Below the pieces are notes generated by a model, which worked only from the letters and a program-made list of their open reading frames with translations, did no database searches and had not been told where the DNA came from. 5,477 nucleotides of DNA from Desulfobacterales bacterium. Lineage in GTDB: Bacteria > Desulfobacterota > Desulfobacteria > Desulfobacterales > Desulfosalsimonadaceae. The translations under genes were made by a program, and so were the position numbers. Each line of letters begins with the position of its first letter. Positions within the stretch are counted from its first letter, which is position 1. Below are positions 1 to 5,230 of this stretch, one piece after another. Where the stretch lies: NCBI GenBank assembly GCA_029933295.1, contig JAOZOL010000181.1, positions 1 to 5,477 on the forward strand, read 5' to 3'.

Positions 1-16
1 TTTGGAAGGATATATT

Positions 17-1033
17 CTAAATAACGCGGACAAGGTCTGCGATCGTAATTTTTTCCACAACCGCTGCACCAATTTTGGAAAGCAGCACAAAATGGATGCC
101 ATCGCCTTCACGTTTTTTATCCCGCTCCATGGCGTCAATAATTTTTTCAATACCCATATCTGCTTTAATCGGAAGATTGAACCGGGATAAAAGATCTCTG
201 ATCCGATCAACATCATTTTCAGTTATCATTCCTCTGGTGCCTGACAGCTGAGCGGCCACCATCATTCCGATACTCACGGCTTCGCCATGGGGAAGGCCGA
301 TCGTTTTTTCAACCGCATGACCGAATGTATGGCCAAAATTCAACTTTCGCCGCTCCCCTTTTTCGGTTTCATCCCGATTGACTATATCTGCTTTAATTGC
401 CACGGATTTGTATATCACCTGTTCGAGGACTTCCGGATTCAAGGAAAGTGCGTTTTGGGCTTCTCTTTCCAATAAGGCAAAATAATCAGGATCTGCAATT
501 GCGGCATGTTTAACAATTTCGGCAAAACCACTGATAAGATCTTTTTGGGGAAGGGTTTTTAAAACGCCCGGATCGCAAATCACAAATTCCGGCTGATTAA
601 ACACGCCGACCATGTTTTTATATCCCATAAAATTGACCCCGGTTTTGCCCCCCACACTGGCGTCAACCTGGGCAAGCAGCGTGGTGGGGACGTATCCAAA
701 CCGAACTCCCCGTAAATACGTGGATGCGACAAACCCTGTAATATCGCAGACAATACCGCCTCCTATGCCGACAAGAAAACCCGACCGGTCAGTGTCAAGT
801 GAAATAAGCTGCTGATAAATTTGGGCCACTGTTTCAAGTGTTTTGATACCTTCACCGGTGCCAATCCGGATCACATGGGCGTTGGGGAAATCTTTTTCAT
901 AAAAACCGGCAACATTATCATCTGTTATGATGACCACCTGTTTTTGGTGTAAATACGACGCAAGGTTCTCCAGTCTTTCCCCGACAAATATATTCGAATG
1001 CCTGGTTTTTCCTTGTATTTCAATTTGTTGCAA
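17..1033 (-). CDS. aroB: 3-dehydroquinate synthase (AroB)
   Basis: Converts DAHP to 3-dehydroquinate, the second step of the shikimate pathway, in the cytoplasm with NAD+ and a divalent metal (Zn or Co). The 338-residue protein is slightly short for the family (about 340-370) but looks complete. The glycine-rich NAD site GIGGGIVCDITGF lies at residues 89-101, followed by the conserved VPTTLLAQVDASVGGKTGVN block at 115-134. The expected metal ligands are Glu172 (GFAEIVKH), His235 (NFGHTFGH) and His249 (LPHGEAV); the conserved RRKLNFGHTFGHA block spans 228-240. The start is TTG: an in-frame TAA lies only four codons upstream, and the first in-frame ATG is far inside the protein, beyond the NAD site. 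An AAGGG ribosome-binding site (1040-1044) sits 6 bases before the TTG. It lies 60 bases after the small DNA-binding gene on the same strand, with no obvious terminator between, so it is probably the distal gene of the aroF transcript. Identification is by family motifs and is very secure. Confidence 0.97.
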   Translation of the reverse strand: MQQIEIQGKTRHSNIFVGERLENLASYLHQKQVVIITDDNVAGFYEKDFPNAHVIRIGTGEGIKTLETVAQIYQQLISLDTDRSGFLVGIGGGIVCDITGFVASTYLRGVRFGYVPTTLLAQVDASVGGKTGVNFMGYKNMVGVFNQPEFVICDPGVLKTLPQKDLISGFAEIVKHAAIADPDYFALLEREAQNALSLNPEVLEQVIYKSVAIKADIVNRDETEKGERRKLNFGHTFGHAVEKTIGLPHGEAVSIGMMVAAQLSGTRGMITENDVDRIRDLLSRFNLPIKADMGIEKIIDAMERDKKREGDGIHFVLLSKIGAAVVEKITIADLVRVI

Positions 1034-1039
1034 AATATA

Positions 1040-1045
1040 CCCTTA
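1040..1045 (-). promoter_or_regulatory. aroB ribosome-binding site deciding a TTG start
   Basis: On the minus strand AAGGG (1040-1044) stands 6 bases before the TTG at 1031-1033. The in-frame stop TAA (1043-1045) overlaps this site, which rules out an upstream start and leaves TTG as the only conventional initiation codon able to give a full-length AroB. Confidence 0.7.
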
Positions 1046-1093
1046 TTTGATTTCAAACAGATTGTTTATTCAATATCCTTTTTGTATTCAACC

Positions 1094-1462
1094 TTATGCG
1101 GCTAATGCTATTTCTGCGTTAATCTTATCCCAGGGAACGTAGATTCTTTTTGTTGCGTCTTGATGTATTAATCCCGCTTTTTTGAGCAACTGCACATCCT
1201 GATAAACATTTTTATAGTCCCGCTTTAATAATCTGCTCAACTCTCGAATAATAGATACCCCATGGGCATGTAAAACCTTTAACAAAGCTATTCTGCGTTT
1301 TGATAAAACCTGAAAAAAAGTCAAGGCATCTAAAAAATATAACCGTTCTTCGGGCACCTCTATTTCATCTTTTTCAGCTCTATGCCAGGCATCAATAAAC
1401 TCTTGGTTAACCTGCTCCTCATTAGCAAGTCCCATTTTTATATTTTTATTTCGTTCTATCAT
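1094..1462 (-). CDS. Small winged-helix DNA-binding protein, possible orphan antitoxin/regulator
   Basis: A 122-residue soluble protein with no signal peptide or membrane segment. The N-terminal 45 residues are charged. A helical segment follows (about 46-66, FFQVLSKRRIALLKVL), then a probable winged helix-turn-helix: first helix around 70-79 (SIIRELSRLL), recognition helix around 82-96 (RDYKNVYQDVQLLKKAG) and a wing around 99-111 (IHQDATKRIYVPW). The RDYKNVYQDV stretch resembles the MarR-like HVO_A0114 group of putative DNA-binding proteins, which I recall being found beside small toxins. No toxin gene is seen here. The start is well supported by AGGAGG 5 bases before the ATG. The gene sits 59 bases after aroF and 60 bases before aroB, same strand. 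Four sampled 60-base lines are about 36% GC, against about 53% in sampled aroF lines, which suggests later insertion into an aro cluster. Its targets are unknown; it could bind its own operon, regulate aro genes, or be a relic of a toxin-antitoxin pair. Confidence 0.85.
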   Translation of the reverse strand: MIERNKNIKMGLANEEQVNQEFIDAWHRAEKDEIEVPEERLYFLDALTFFQVLSKRRIALLKVLHAHGVSIIRELSRLLKRDYKNVYQDVQLLKKAGLIHQDATKRIYVPWDKINAEIALAA

Positions 1463-1467
1463 TTTGG

Positions 1468-1473
1468 CCTCCT
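1468..1473 (-). promoter_or_regulatory. Strong ribosome-binding site of the winged-helix gene
   Basis: A full AGGAGG lies 5 bases upstream of the ATG at 1460-1462. It fixes the start at this codon rather than at Met10, which has no such site before it. Confidence 0.8.
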
Positions 1474-1521
1474 AAACCTATCGATATCCTTCTGAAAATC
1501 TTCCACCAATTTTTTTTACAC

Positions 1522-2532
1522 TCAATAATCCTTTAATATTTTTTCAATGGCCCGAATCTGACGGCACAACAACTCAAATTGTTCCGGGTACAGGGATTGC
1601 ACACCATCACTCATGGCTTTTTCAGGTTCATTGTGAACTTCAATCATAATACCGTTTGCACTGACAGCGGCGGCCGATCGGGCAAGGGGAATAACCTGAT
1701 CACGGAATCCAGCAGCATGGCTTGGATCCACGATAATCGGCAAATGGCTTTCCCGCTGGACCACCGGAACCGCTGAAAGATCCAAGGTATTCCTGCTGTG
1801 ACGGACAAAGGTGCGGACCCCCCGTTCACACAAAATTACATTTGAGTTCCCTTCGGCCATGATATATTCGGCAGCCATCAACCATTCATCGACGGTTGCG
1901 GACATTCCCCGCTTGAGAAACACCGGTTTTTCTGCTTGCCCGGCCCGGCGAAGCAGGCTGAAATTCTGCATATTCCGGGTGCCGATCTGAATCACATCCG
2001 CATATTCCTCCACCATATCAAAACAGGCAAGATCCATCACCTCGGTCACAACAGGCAGGTCAAATTCTTCACGAACCTTTGCAAGAATCTTCAAGCCCTC
2101 TTCACCGAGACCCTGAAAGGAATATGGGGATGTCCGGGGCTTAAAAGCCCCCCCTCGAAACATATCGCCTCCTGCTTCTTTCACGCTCTTAGCTATTGTC
2201 ATGGCCTGAATTTCACTCTCAACCGCACACGGGCCGGCAATGATTACCATGCGGCCGTTGCCAATCGTCACATTGCCGACCTGAATCCGGGTCCCTTCCG
2301 GCCTGGTTTCGCGGCTTACCAGTTTATAAGGGCGGGTGACGGGTATGGCCTGTTTGACCCCCGGCAATTCCTGAAACCAGGTTTCATCCAAGGCCTGTTT
2401 ATTAAACAGGATTGCAATGGAAACCCGATCACCTCCGGGAATCGGACGCGCCTTGCAATCTCTTGCCTCAACGGCCTTTATTACATCCTCCACCTGCTTT
2501 TGACTGGCGTCCTGGCGCATTACGATCAGCAT
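1522..2532 (-). CDS. aroF: 3-deoxy-7-phosphoheptulonate (DAHP) synthase, type I-beta
   Basis: Condenses phosphoenolpyruvate with erythrose 4-phosphate to DAHP, the committed step of aromatic amino acid synthesis. At 336 residues it matches the Thermotoga-type I-beta enzymes. Residues 1 to about 70 form the N-terminal ferredoxin-like regulatory domain (start MLIVM, PGGDRVSIAI at 32-41), known in relatives to bind Tyr or Phe for feedback inhibition. The TIM-barrel catalytic domain follows: AGPCAVES (99-106), FRGGAFKPRTSPYSFQGLG (125-143), QIGTRNMQNF (182-191), KRGMSATVDEW (208-218), CERGVRTF (235-242), IVDPSHAAG (267-275) and IEVHNEPEKAMSDG (297-310). The expected metal ligands are all present: Cys102, His272, Glu298 and Asp309. 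There is no fused chorismate mutase. The ATG at 2532 gives the usual family N-terminus and has AAAGGGGG 9 bases upstream. An attenuator terminator with an aromatic-rich leader peptide precedes the gene, so expression is probably set by charged tRNA-Trp/Tyr in addition to allosteric control. It is likely first in a transcript with the winged-helix gene and aroB. Confidence 0.97.
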   Translation of the reverse strand: MLIVMRQDASQKQVEDVIKAVEARDCKARPIPGGDRVSIAILFNKQALDETWFQELPGVKQAIPVTRPYKLVSRETRPEGTRIQVGNVTIGNGRMVIIAGPCAVESEIQAMTIAKSVKEAGGDMFRGGAFKPRTSPYSFQGLGEEGLKILAKVREEFDLPVVTEVMDLACFDMVEEYADVIQIGTRNMQNFSLLRRAGQAEKPVFLKRGMSATVDEWLMAAEYIMAEGNSNVILCERGVRTFVRHSRNTLDLSAVPVVQRESHLPIIVDPSHAAGFRDQVIPLARSAAAVSANGIMIEVHNEPEKAMSDGVQSLYPEQFELLCRQIRAIEKILKDY

Positions 2533-2541
2533 AAGTAAAAA

Positions 2542-2549
2542 CCCCCTTT
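2542..2549 (-). promoter_or_regulatory. aroF ribosome-binding site
   Basis: AAAGGGGG on the minus strand, 9 bases before the aroF ATG and just over 30 bases after the attenuator U-run. The aroF start region therefore lies outside the terminator hairpin. Confidence 0.6.
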
Positions 2550-2580
2550 AATTTAAAACGATCATATACGTTATTTTGGC

Positions 2581-2618
2581 AAAAAAAAACCGCAGGGTCC
2601 TTTAAGGCGTCCTGCGGT
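2581..2618 (-). terminator. Intrinsic terminator/attenuator in the aroF leader
   Basis: On the minus strand ACCGCAGG pairs perfectly with CCTGCGGT (8 bp, 2611-2618 with 2589-2596). The loop can close further through CCU/AGG. A run of nine T, the first of which closes the stem, follows directly at 2589-2581. It lies between the leader peptide and aroF, 48 bases upstream of the aroF ATG and pointing into it. There is no upstream gene on this strand for it to end, so premature termination (attenuation) is the natural role. The plus-strand reading lacks a U-run and is not a terminator for the other direction. Confidence 0.88.
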
Positions 2619-2647
2619 CATAAATTTTATCATGTTTTGCTGCCAAC

Positions 2648-2737
2648 TCATATTGGCACCGGCCGAAGGATACACCACAGCTTAATGTCCATTTGCCACC
2701 AGCGCCAGTAATAATTTTTTAATCTATTGGTATTCAT
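2648..2737 (-). CDS. Leader peptide of the aroF attenuator (29 aa, Tyr/Trp-rich)
   Basis: A short reading frame upstream of aroF, starting at an ATG and ending in TGA. Residues 9-14 are YYWRWW, and a fourth Trp occurs at 21; six of 29 residues are Tyr or Trp. This matches leader peptides such as TrpL, whose translation senses charged tRNA. It begins about 45 bases downstream of the probable transcription start and ends 30 bases before the terminator stem. The ribosome-binding site is weak (TTAGG about 8 bases before the ATG), and an in-frame TGA lies just upstream, so this ATG is the natural start. The peptide itself probably has no function; translation of the Tyr-Tyr-Trp-Arg-Trp-Trp codons is the signal. 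The mixed Tyr and Trp codons suggest response to both amino acids, fitting an enzyme at the head of the common aromatic pathway. No Phe codon is present. Confidence 0.8.
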   Translation of the reverse strand: MNTNRLKNYYWRWWQMDIKLWCILRPVPI

Positions 2738-2788
2738 CCAGTGAACCTAAATCAATTGACAGATTACAGAGTTTAAAAAAACATTGAA

Positions 2789-2821
2789 ATTATATCTATA
2801 TTAAAAAAATTGATATGTCAA
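2789..2821 (-). promoter_or_regulatory. Probable promoter of the aroF leader transcript
   Basis: On the minus strand a consensus -35 box TTGACA (2816-2821) is followed by AT-rich DNA with a perfect TATAAT (2789-2794) at a long 21-base spacing, and TATAGA (2795-2800) at a short 15-base spacing. Either could serve as -10; the non-ideal spacing may mean a weak or activator-assisted promoter. Initiation would fall about 45-50 bases upstream of the leader ATG. The imperfect palindrome 2809-2822 overlaps the -35 box. Confidence 0.5.
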
Positions 2822-2913
2822 TCCGCAAAAACATTTGCACCAGAATGGACGCATTTGGAACTAAATCAGGTAAAAATCCCGTAAAAACACCCTAATATCT
2901 CTACATTGTTTCC

Positions 2914-2941
2914 TTGACACAAATGGGCTTTTGATAATAAT
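2914..2941 (+). promoter_or_regulatory. pfp: Probable promoter of the phosphofructokinase gene
   Basis: TTGACA (2914-2919) and AATAAT (2936-2941) are separated by 16 bases, a near-consensus sigma-70 promoter. It lies about 60 bases before the ATG, on the strand opposite the aroF promoter, and the two -35 boxes are about 90 bases apart. Confidence 0.6.
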
Positions 2942-2990
2942 TTATAAAAAAATATCTTCTTATTCTGCTGATAAATGACATTCACGTTGA

Positions 2991-2997
2991 GGGAGGA
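2991..2997 (+). promoter_or_regulatory. Strong ribosome-binding site of the phosphofructokinase gene
   Basis: GGGAGGA lies 5 bases before the ATG at 3003 and supports that start. Confidence 0.8.
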
Positions 2998-3002
2998 AAT
3001 AA

Positions 3003-5111
3003 ATGCCGGCAAAAAGCACGATTGATCTGAATTTGTTTTTAAAAAATCCAAAGGTCCAAAGTGTTACGACATCCAACACGTCTGATTTACAAGAGCGTTT
3101 AAAATTTAAACCGCCAGTCTGCGAAGTCTTTAACCACCCATACACCCGTCTGGAAAATGCCCCTCAATATGAATTCCAGATTCATCCGGCTGCCAAAGAG
3201 CAACTGCCCAATATTATCAATAACCCTGTTGAAAAAATTATTGGCCTTGATTCAGGCGATGATGATCACAAAAACACCTATCAACAGCAAAAAAATATTG
3301 GAATTGTTTTTTCCGGGGGGCCGGCACCCGGCGGCCATAATGTTATTGCCGGTCTCTATGACGCCATGAAAAAAGCGAATCCTGACAACCGATTATTCGG
3401 TTTTATTTTAGGACCCGAAGGGATTCTTGAAAGTGACATCATTGAACTCAATCAGGATATTATAGACGCCCACCGCAACCTTGGCGGCTTTTCCATGATA
3501 AAAACCGGGAGGACAAAAATTGATTCAACCGATAAAATGAACATGGCCCGGGAAAACTGCAAAAAACTAAACATTGATGCCCTTGTCATTGTCGGTGGAG
3601 ATGACTCCAATACCAATGCGGCGTTTCTTGCACAGGAACTTTATGGAGATGGCATTCAGGTCATAGGTGTACCTAAAACCATTGACGGGGATATTCAGGT
3701 TAAAGATAAAAATGGTGCTGTATTATGCGCCATGTCGTTTGGATTTCATACGGCTGCGAGGGCGTTTGCCCAAAACATCAGCAATCTGTGTTCAGACAGC
3801 AGCTCGGACGTCAAATACTGGCATATTTGTAAAGTCATGGGCCGGGTGGCCAGCCATCTGGGAATGGAAGTCGCACTACAGGTTCACCCGAATATGTGTC
3901 TGATCGGGGAAGAACTTGCTGATTATATTGATGTAAAACGAATTGAAAAAGCCAAAGCAGAAAAAACAACGGATTATACCGCTTATGGCATGACCCTGAG
4001 GCACCTATCAAGGGTTATCTGCAATGCCATCGTACGCCGAGCAGAGGTCGGCAAAAATTACGGTGTCATTGTCATACCAGAGGGAATTCTGGAGTTTATT
4101 AATGAAATTCAAGTATTTATAATAAAATTAAATACCATTATCGCCGAATACAATCAAACCCATGACACGGATTTTCACGCTGATTTTGTGACCCTTGATG
4201 ACAAATTAGATTATCTGCGTCGTCTGGCGAGGTTTTCCCGTGAGGATACCAATTTATCGGTCTGGAATACCAGGGATGATGACCTGTTTAACGACATTCC
4301 CGCCTTTTTTCAGGAGGGTCTGCTCATCGAACGGGACAGCCACGGAAATTTTCAGTTTTCCCAGGTTGAAACAGAAAAAGTCATTTTGGGGCTGGTTCAG
4401 GATTACCTGAAAATCAGACAGGAGCAGGGAAGGTACAAAATCGGCATCAAGCCGGAATGGTATCACAAAACCCTGAAAAAGGAAGGGCTTGATCCTGACT
4501 ATTACGGTCCTGTTCTGTTTAAAAATTATAATACAAACGACCCGTTTCTCCTGGCCAGAGATTCACTTGTTTCAAAAAAAACATTAAATCAGGAACTGGT
4601 CAAAAAACAAGTTATCGGTAAAAACGACGGCATCCCGCCCGTCATTCAAAGAGTGTTTAAGGCAACGGTCCCCAAATTTAAAACCCAGATTCATTTTTAC
4701 GGGTATGACGGACGTGGAAATGATCCAACCTGGTTTGACTGCACTTATACCTACAACCTGGGGCTGACTGTTTTCTCTTTAATTGCCAACAATGCCACCG
4801 GCCAGATGGCGGCAATTAAAAACCTTGAAAAAAATCTATCCGACTGGGAACCCATTGGTATCCCCATTGCACCCCTCATGCATCTTGAGGAAAGAAAAGG
4901 AAAGCTGGCCCTGGTTCTTGAACGAACCATTGTGGACATTGAATCCCCGGCTTTTAAGGTGGTAAAAGCCATGCGTGAAAAATGGCTGGCAGCTGTTCCG
5001 GGCCCCGATCAGTATCGACGCCCCGGCCCCATCCGGTTTTCCGGCAACAGCGTCGACAGCAAGCCCCTGGCACTGACGTTGAACAATCTGGGAAGAAAAA
5101 CTGAGGATTGA
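3003..5111 (+). CDS. pfp: Diphosphate-type 6-phosphofructokinase, long form (702 aa)
   Basis: Reversibly phosphorylates fructose 6-phosphate with pyrophosphate, a cytoplasmic step of glycolysis/gluconeogenesis. Phosphofructokinase signatures appear in order: GGPAPGGHN (105-113), VGGDDSNTN (197-205), PKTIDGD (224-230), MGR (279-281), PEG (359-361), GYDGRG (567-572) and NNATGQMAAIKNL (596-608). The Asp in GGDD and the Lys in PKTIDGD replace the Gly residues of ATP-dependent enzymes and are the known marks of PPi use. Typical long-group PPi enzymes have about 550-570 residues. The surplus here seems to lie mainly between PEG and GYDGRG, about 205 residues of charged, probably helical sequence; this comparison is from memory. 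The first 95 residues before the first motif are polar and lack a signal peptide. The gene is single, with its own promoter and terminator, divergent from aroF. The last residues and the TGA come from a heptad repeat (GGATTGA), so the original C-terminus may have been altered. PPi specificity is inferred, not shown. Confidence 0.92.
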   Translation: MPAKSTIDLNLFLKNPKVQSVTTSNTSDLQERLKFKPPVCEVFNHPYTRLENAPQYEFQIHPAAKEQLPNIINNPVEKIIGLDSGDDDHKNTYQQQKNIGIVFSGGPAPGGHNVIAGLYDAMKKANPDNRLFGFILGPEGILESDIIELNQDIIDAHRNLGGFSMIKTGRTKIDSTDKMNMARENCKKLNIDALVIVGGDDSNTNAAFLAQELYGDGIQVIGVPKTIDGDIQVKDKNGAVLCAMSFGFHTAARAFAQNISNLCSDSSSDVKYWHICKVMGRVASHLGMEVALQVHPNMCLIGEELADYIDVKRIEKAKAEKTTDYTAYGMTLRHLSRVICNAIVRRAEVGKNYGVIVIPEGILEFINEIQVFIIKLNTIIAEYNQTHDTDFHADFVTLDDKLDYLRRLARFSREDTNLSVWNTRDDDLFNDIPAFFQEGLLIERDSHGNFQFSQVETEKVILGLVQDYLKIRQEQGRYKIGIKPEWYHKTLKKEGLDPDYYGPVLFKNYNTNDPFLLARDSLVSKKTLNQELVKKQVIGKNDGIPPVIQRVFKATVPKFKTQIHFYGYDGRGNDPTWFDCTYTYNLGLTVFSLIANNATGQMAAIKNLEKNLSDWEPIGIPIAPLMHLEERKGKLALVLERTIVDIESPAFKVVKAMREKWLAAVPGPDQYRRPGPIRFSGNSVDSKPLALTLNNLGRKTED

Positions 5112-5132
5112 GGATTGGAGATTGGTGGCTGA
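5105..5132 (+). repeat. Heptad tandem repeat (GGATTGR-like)
   Basis: Four adjoining 7-base units: GGATTGA, GGATTGG, AGATTGG and the diverged TGGCTGA. The first unit supplies the stop codon of the preceding gene. Degenerate 7-base tandem arrays of this kind occur as dispersed intergenic repeats in several bacterial groups. No origin or protein-binding role can be assigned. Confidence 0.6.
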
Positions 5133-5147
5133 GGGCAAGTGTATGCA

Positions 5148-5169
5148 TTCCCACGCTGGAGCGTGGGAA
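5148..5169. repeat. Perfect GC-rich palindrome, dispersed-repeat type
   Basis: TTCCCACGC and GCGTGGGAA are perfect inverted 9-base arms around TGGA. The motif with its trailing CGAG closely resembles a palindrome I recall as dispersed through many unrelated bacterial genomes. No T-run follows on the plus strand, so it is not a terminator by itself. It could form a cruciform, or an RNA hairpin protecting the 3' end of the upstream message. Confidence 0.7.
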
Positions 5170-5185
5170 CGAGAGAAAAATAAAA

Positions 5186-5229
5186 AACGCCCATCTGTCT
5201 GTGATAAACAAATGGGCGTTGGCTTTTTT
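5186..5229 (+). terminator. Intrinsic terminator after the phosphofructokinase gene, probably bidirectional
   Basis: AACGCCCAT (5186-5194) pairs perfectly with ATGGGCGTT (5212-5220) around a 17-base loop. On the plus strand GGC and then six T follow (5224-5229). On the minus strand the hairpin is followed at once by a T-rich run (5187-5177). It can therefore end the phosphofructokinase transcript and also any leftward transcript entering from beyond the right edge. Confidence 0.82.
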
Positions 5230-5230
5230 A

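Larger units (their letters stand above)
2581..2737 (-). promoter_or_regulatory. Tyr/Trp-responsive transcription attenuator of aroF
   Basis: The leader RNA contains competing pairings. Region 1 (2699-2706, GGCGCUGG, over Trp codons 11-14) can pair over 8 bp, including two G-U pairs, with region 2 (2655-2662, CCGGUGCC). The adjacent UCCUUCGG (2663-2670) can pair 7 of 8 with CCGCAGGA (2610-2617), the 5' arm of the terminator. A ribosome stalled on Tyr/Trp codons would block region 1 and favour the second, antiterminator pairing; a ribosome reaching the stop would allow termination. A small hairpin UGCCAA/UUGGCA (2641-2658) holds the leader stop codon in its loop. The pairings are seen in the sequence; which of them form, and the exact antiterminator, are inferred without folding energies. 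Confidence 0.72.

Noticed and set aside
1034..1093. Terminator between the winged-helix gene and aroB
   Set aside because: Only a weak 5-bp AAACA/TGTTT stem with no U-run is present; not enough to call.
1094..1521. Complete toxin-antitoxin module
   Set aside because: Only the DNA-binding gene is present. The 59- and 60-base flanks cannot hold a toxin gene.
1936..2538. 200-residue open frame on the plus strand
   Set aside because: It lies wholly antisense to aroF, whose motifs are complete. It has no ribosome-binding site or family features and arises from the codon bias of the opposite strand.
2590..2617. Hairpin as a terminator for plus-strand transcription
   Set aside because: On the plus strand the A-run precedes the hairpin and no T-run follows, so only the minus-strand reading makes a terminator.
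4836..5211. Minus-strand frames of 85-100 residues at the end of the phosphofructokinase gene
   Set aside because: They overlap the real gene and the heptad and palindrome repeats. Their PTLQRGN- and NPQSS-like stretches are translations of dispersed repeats, not protein domains.
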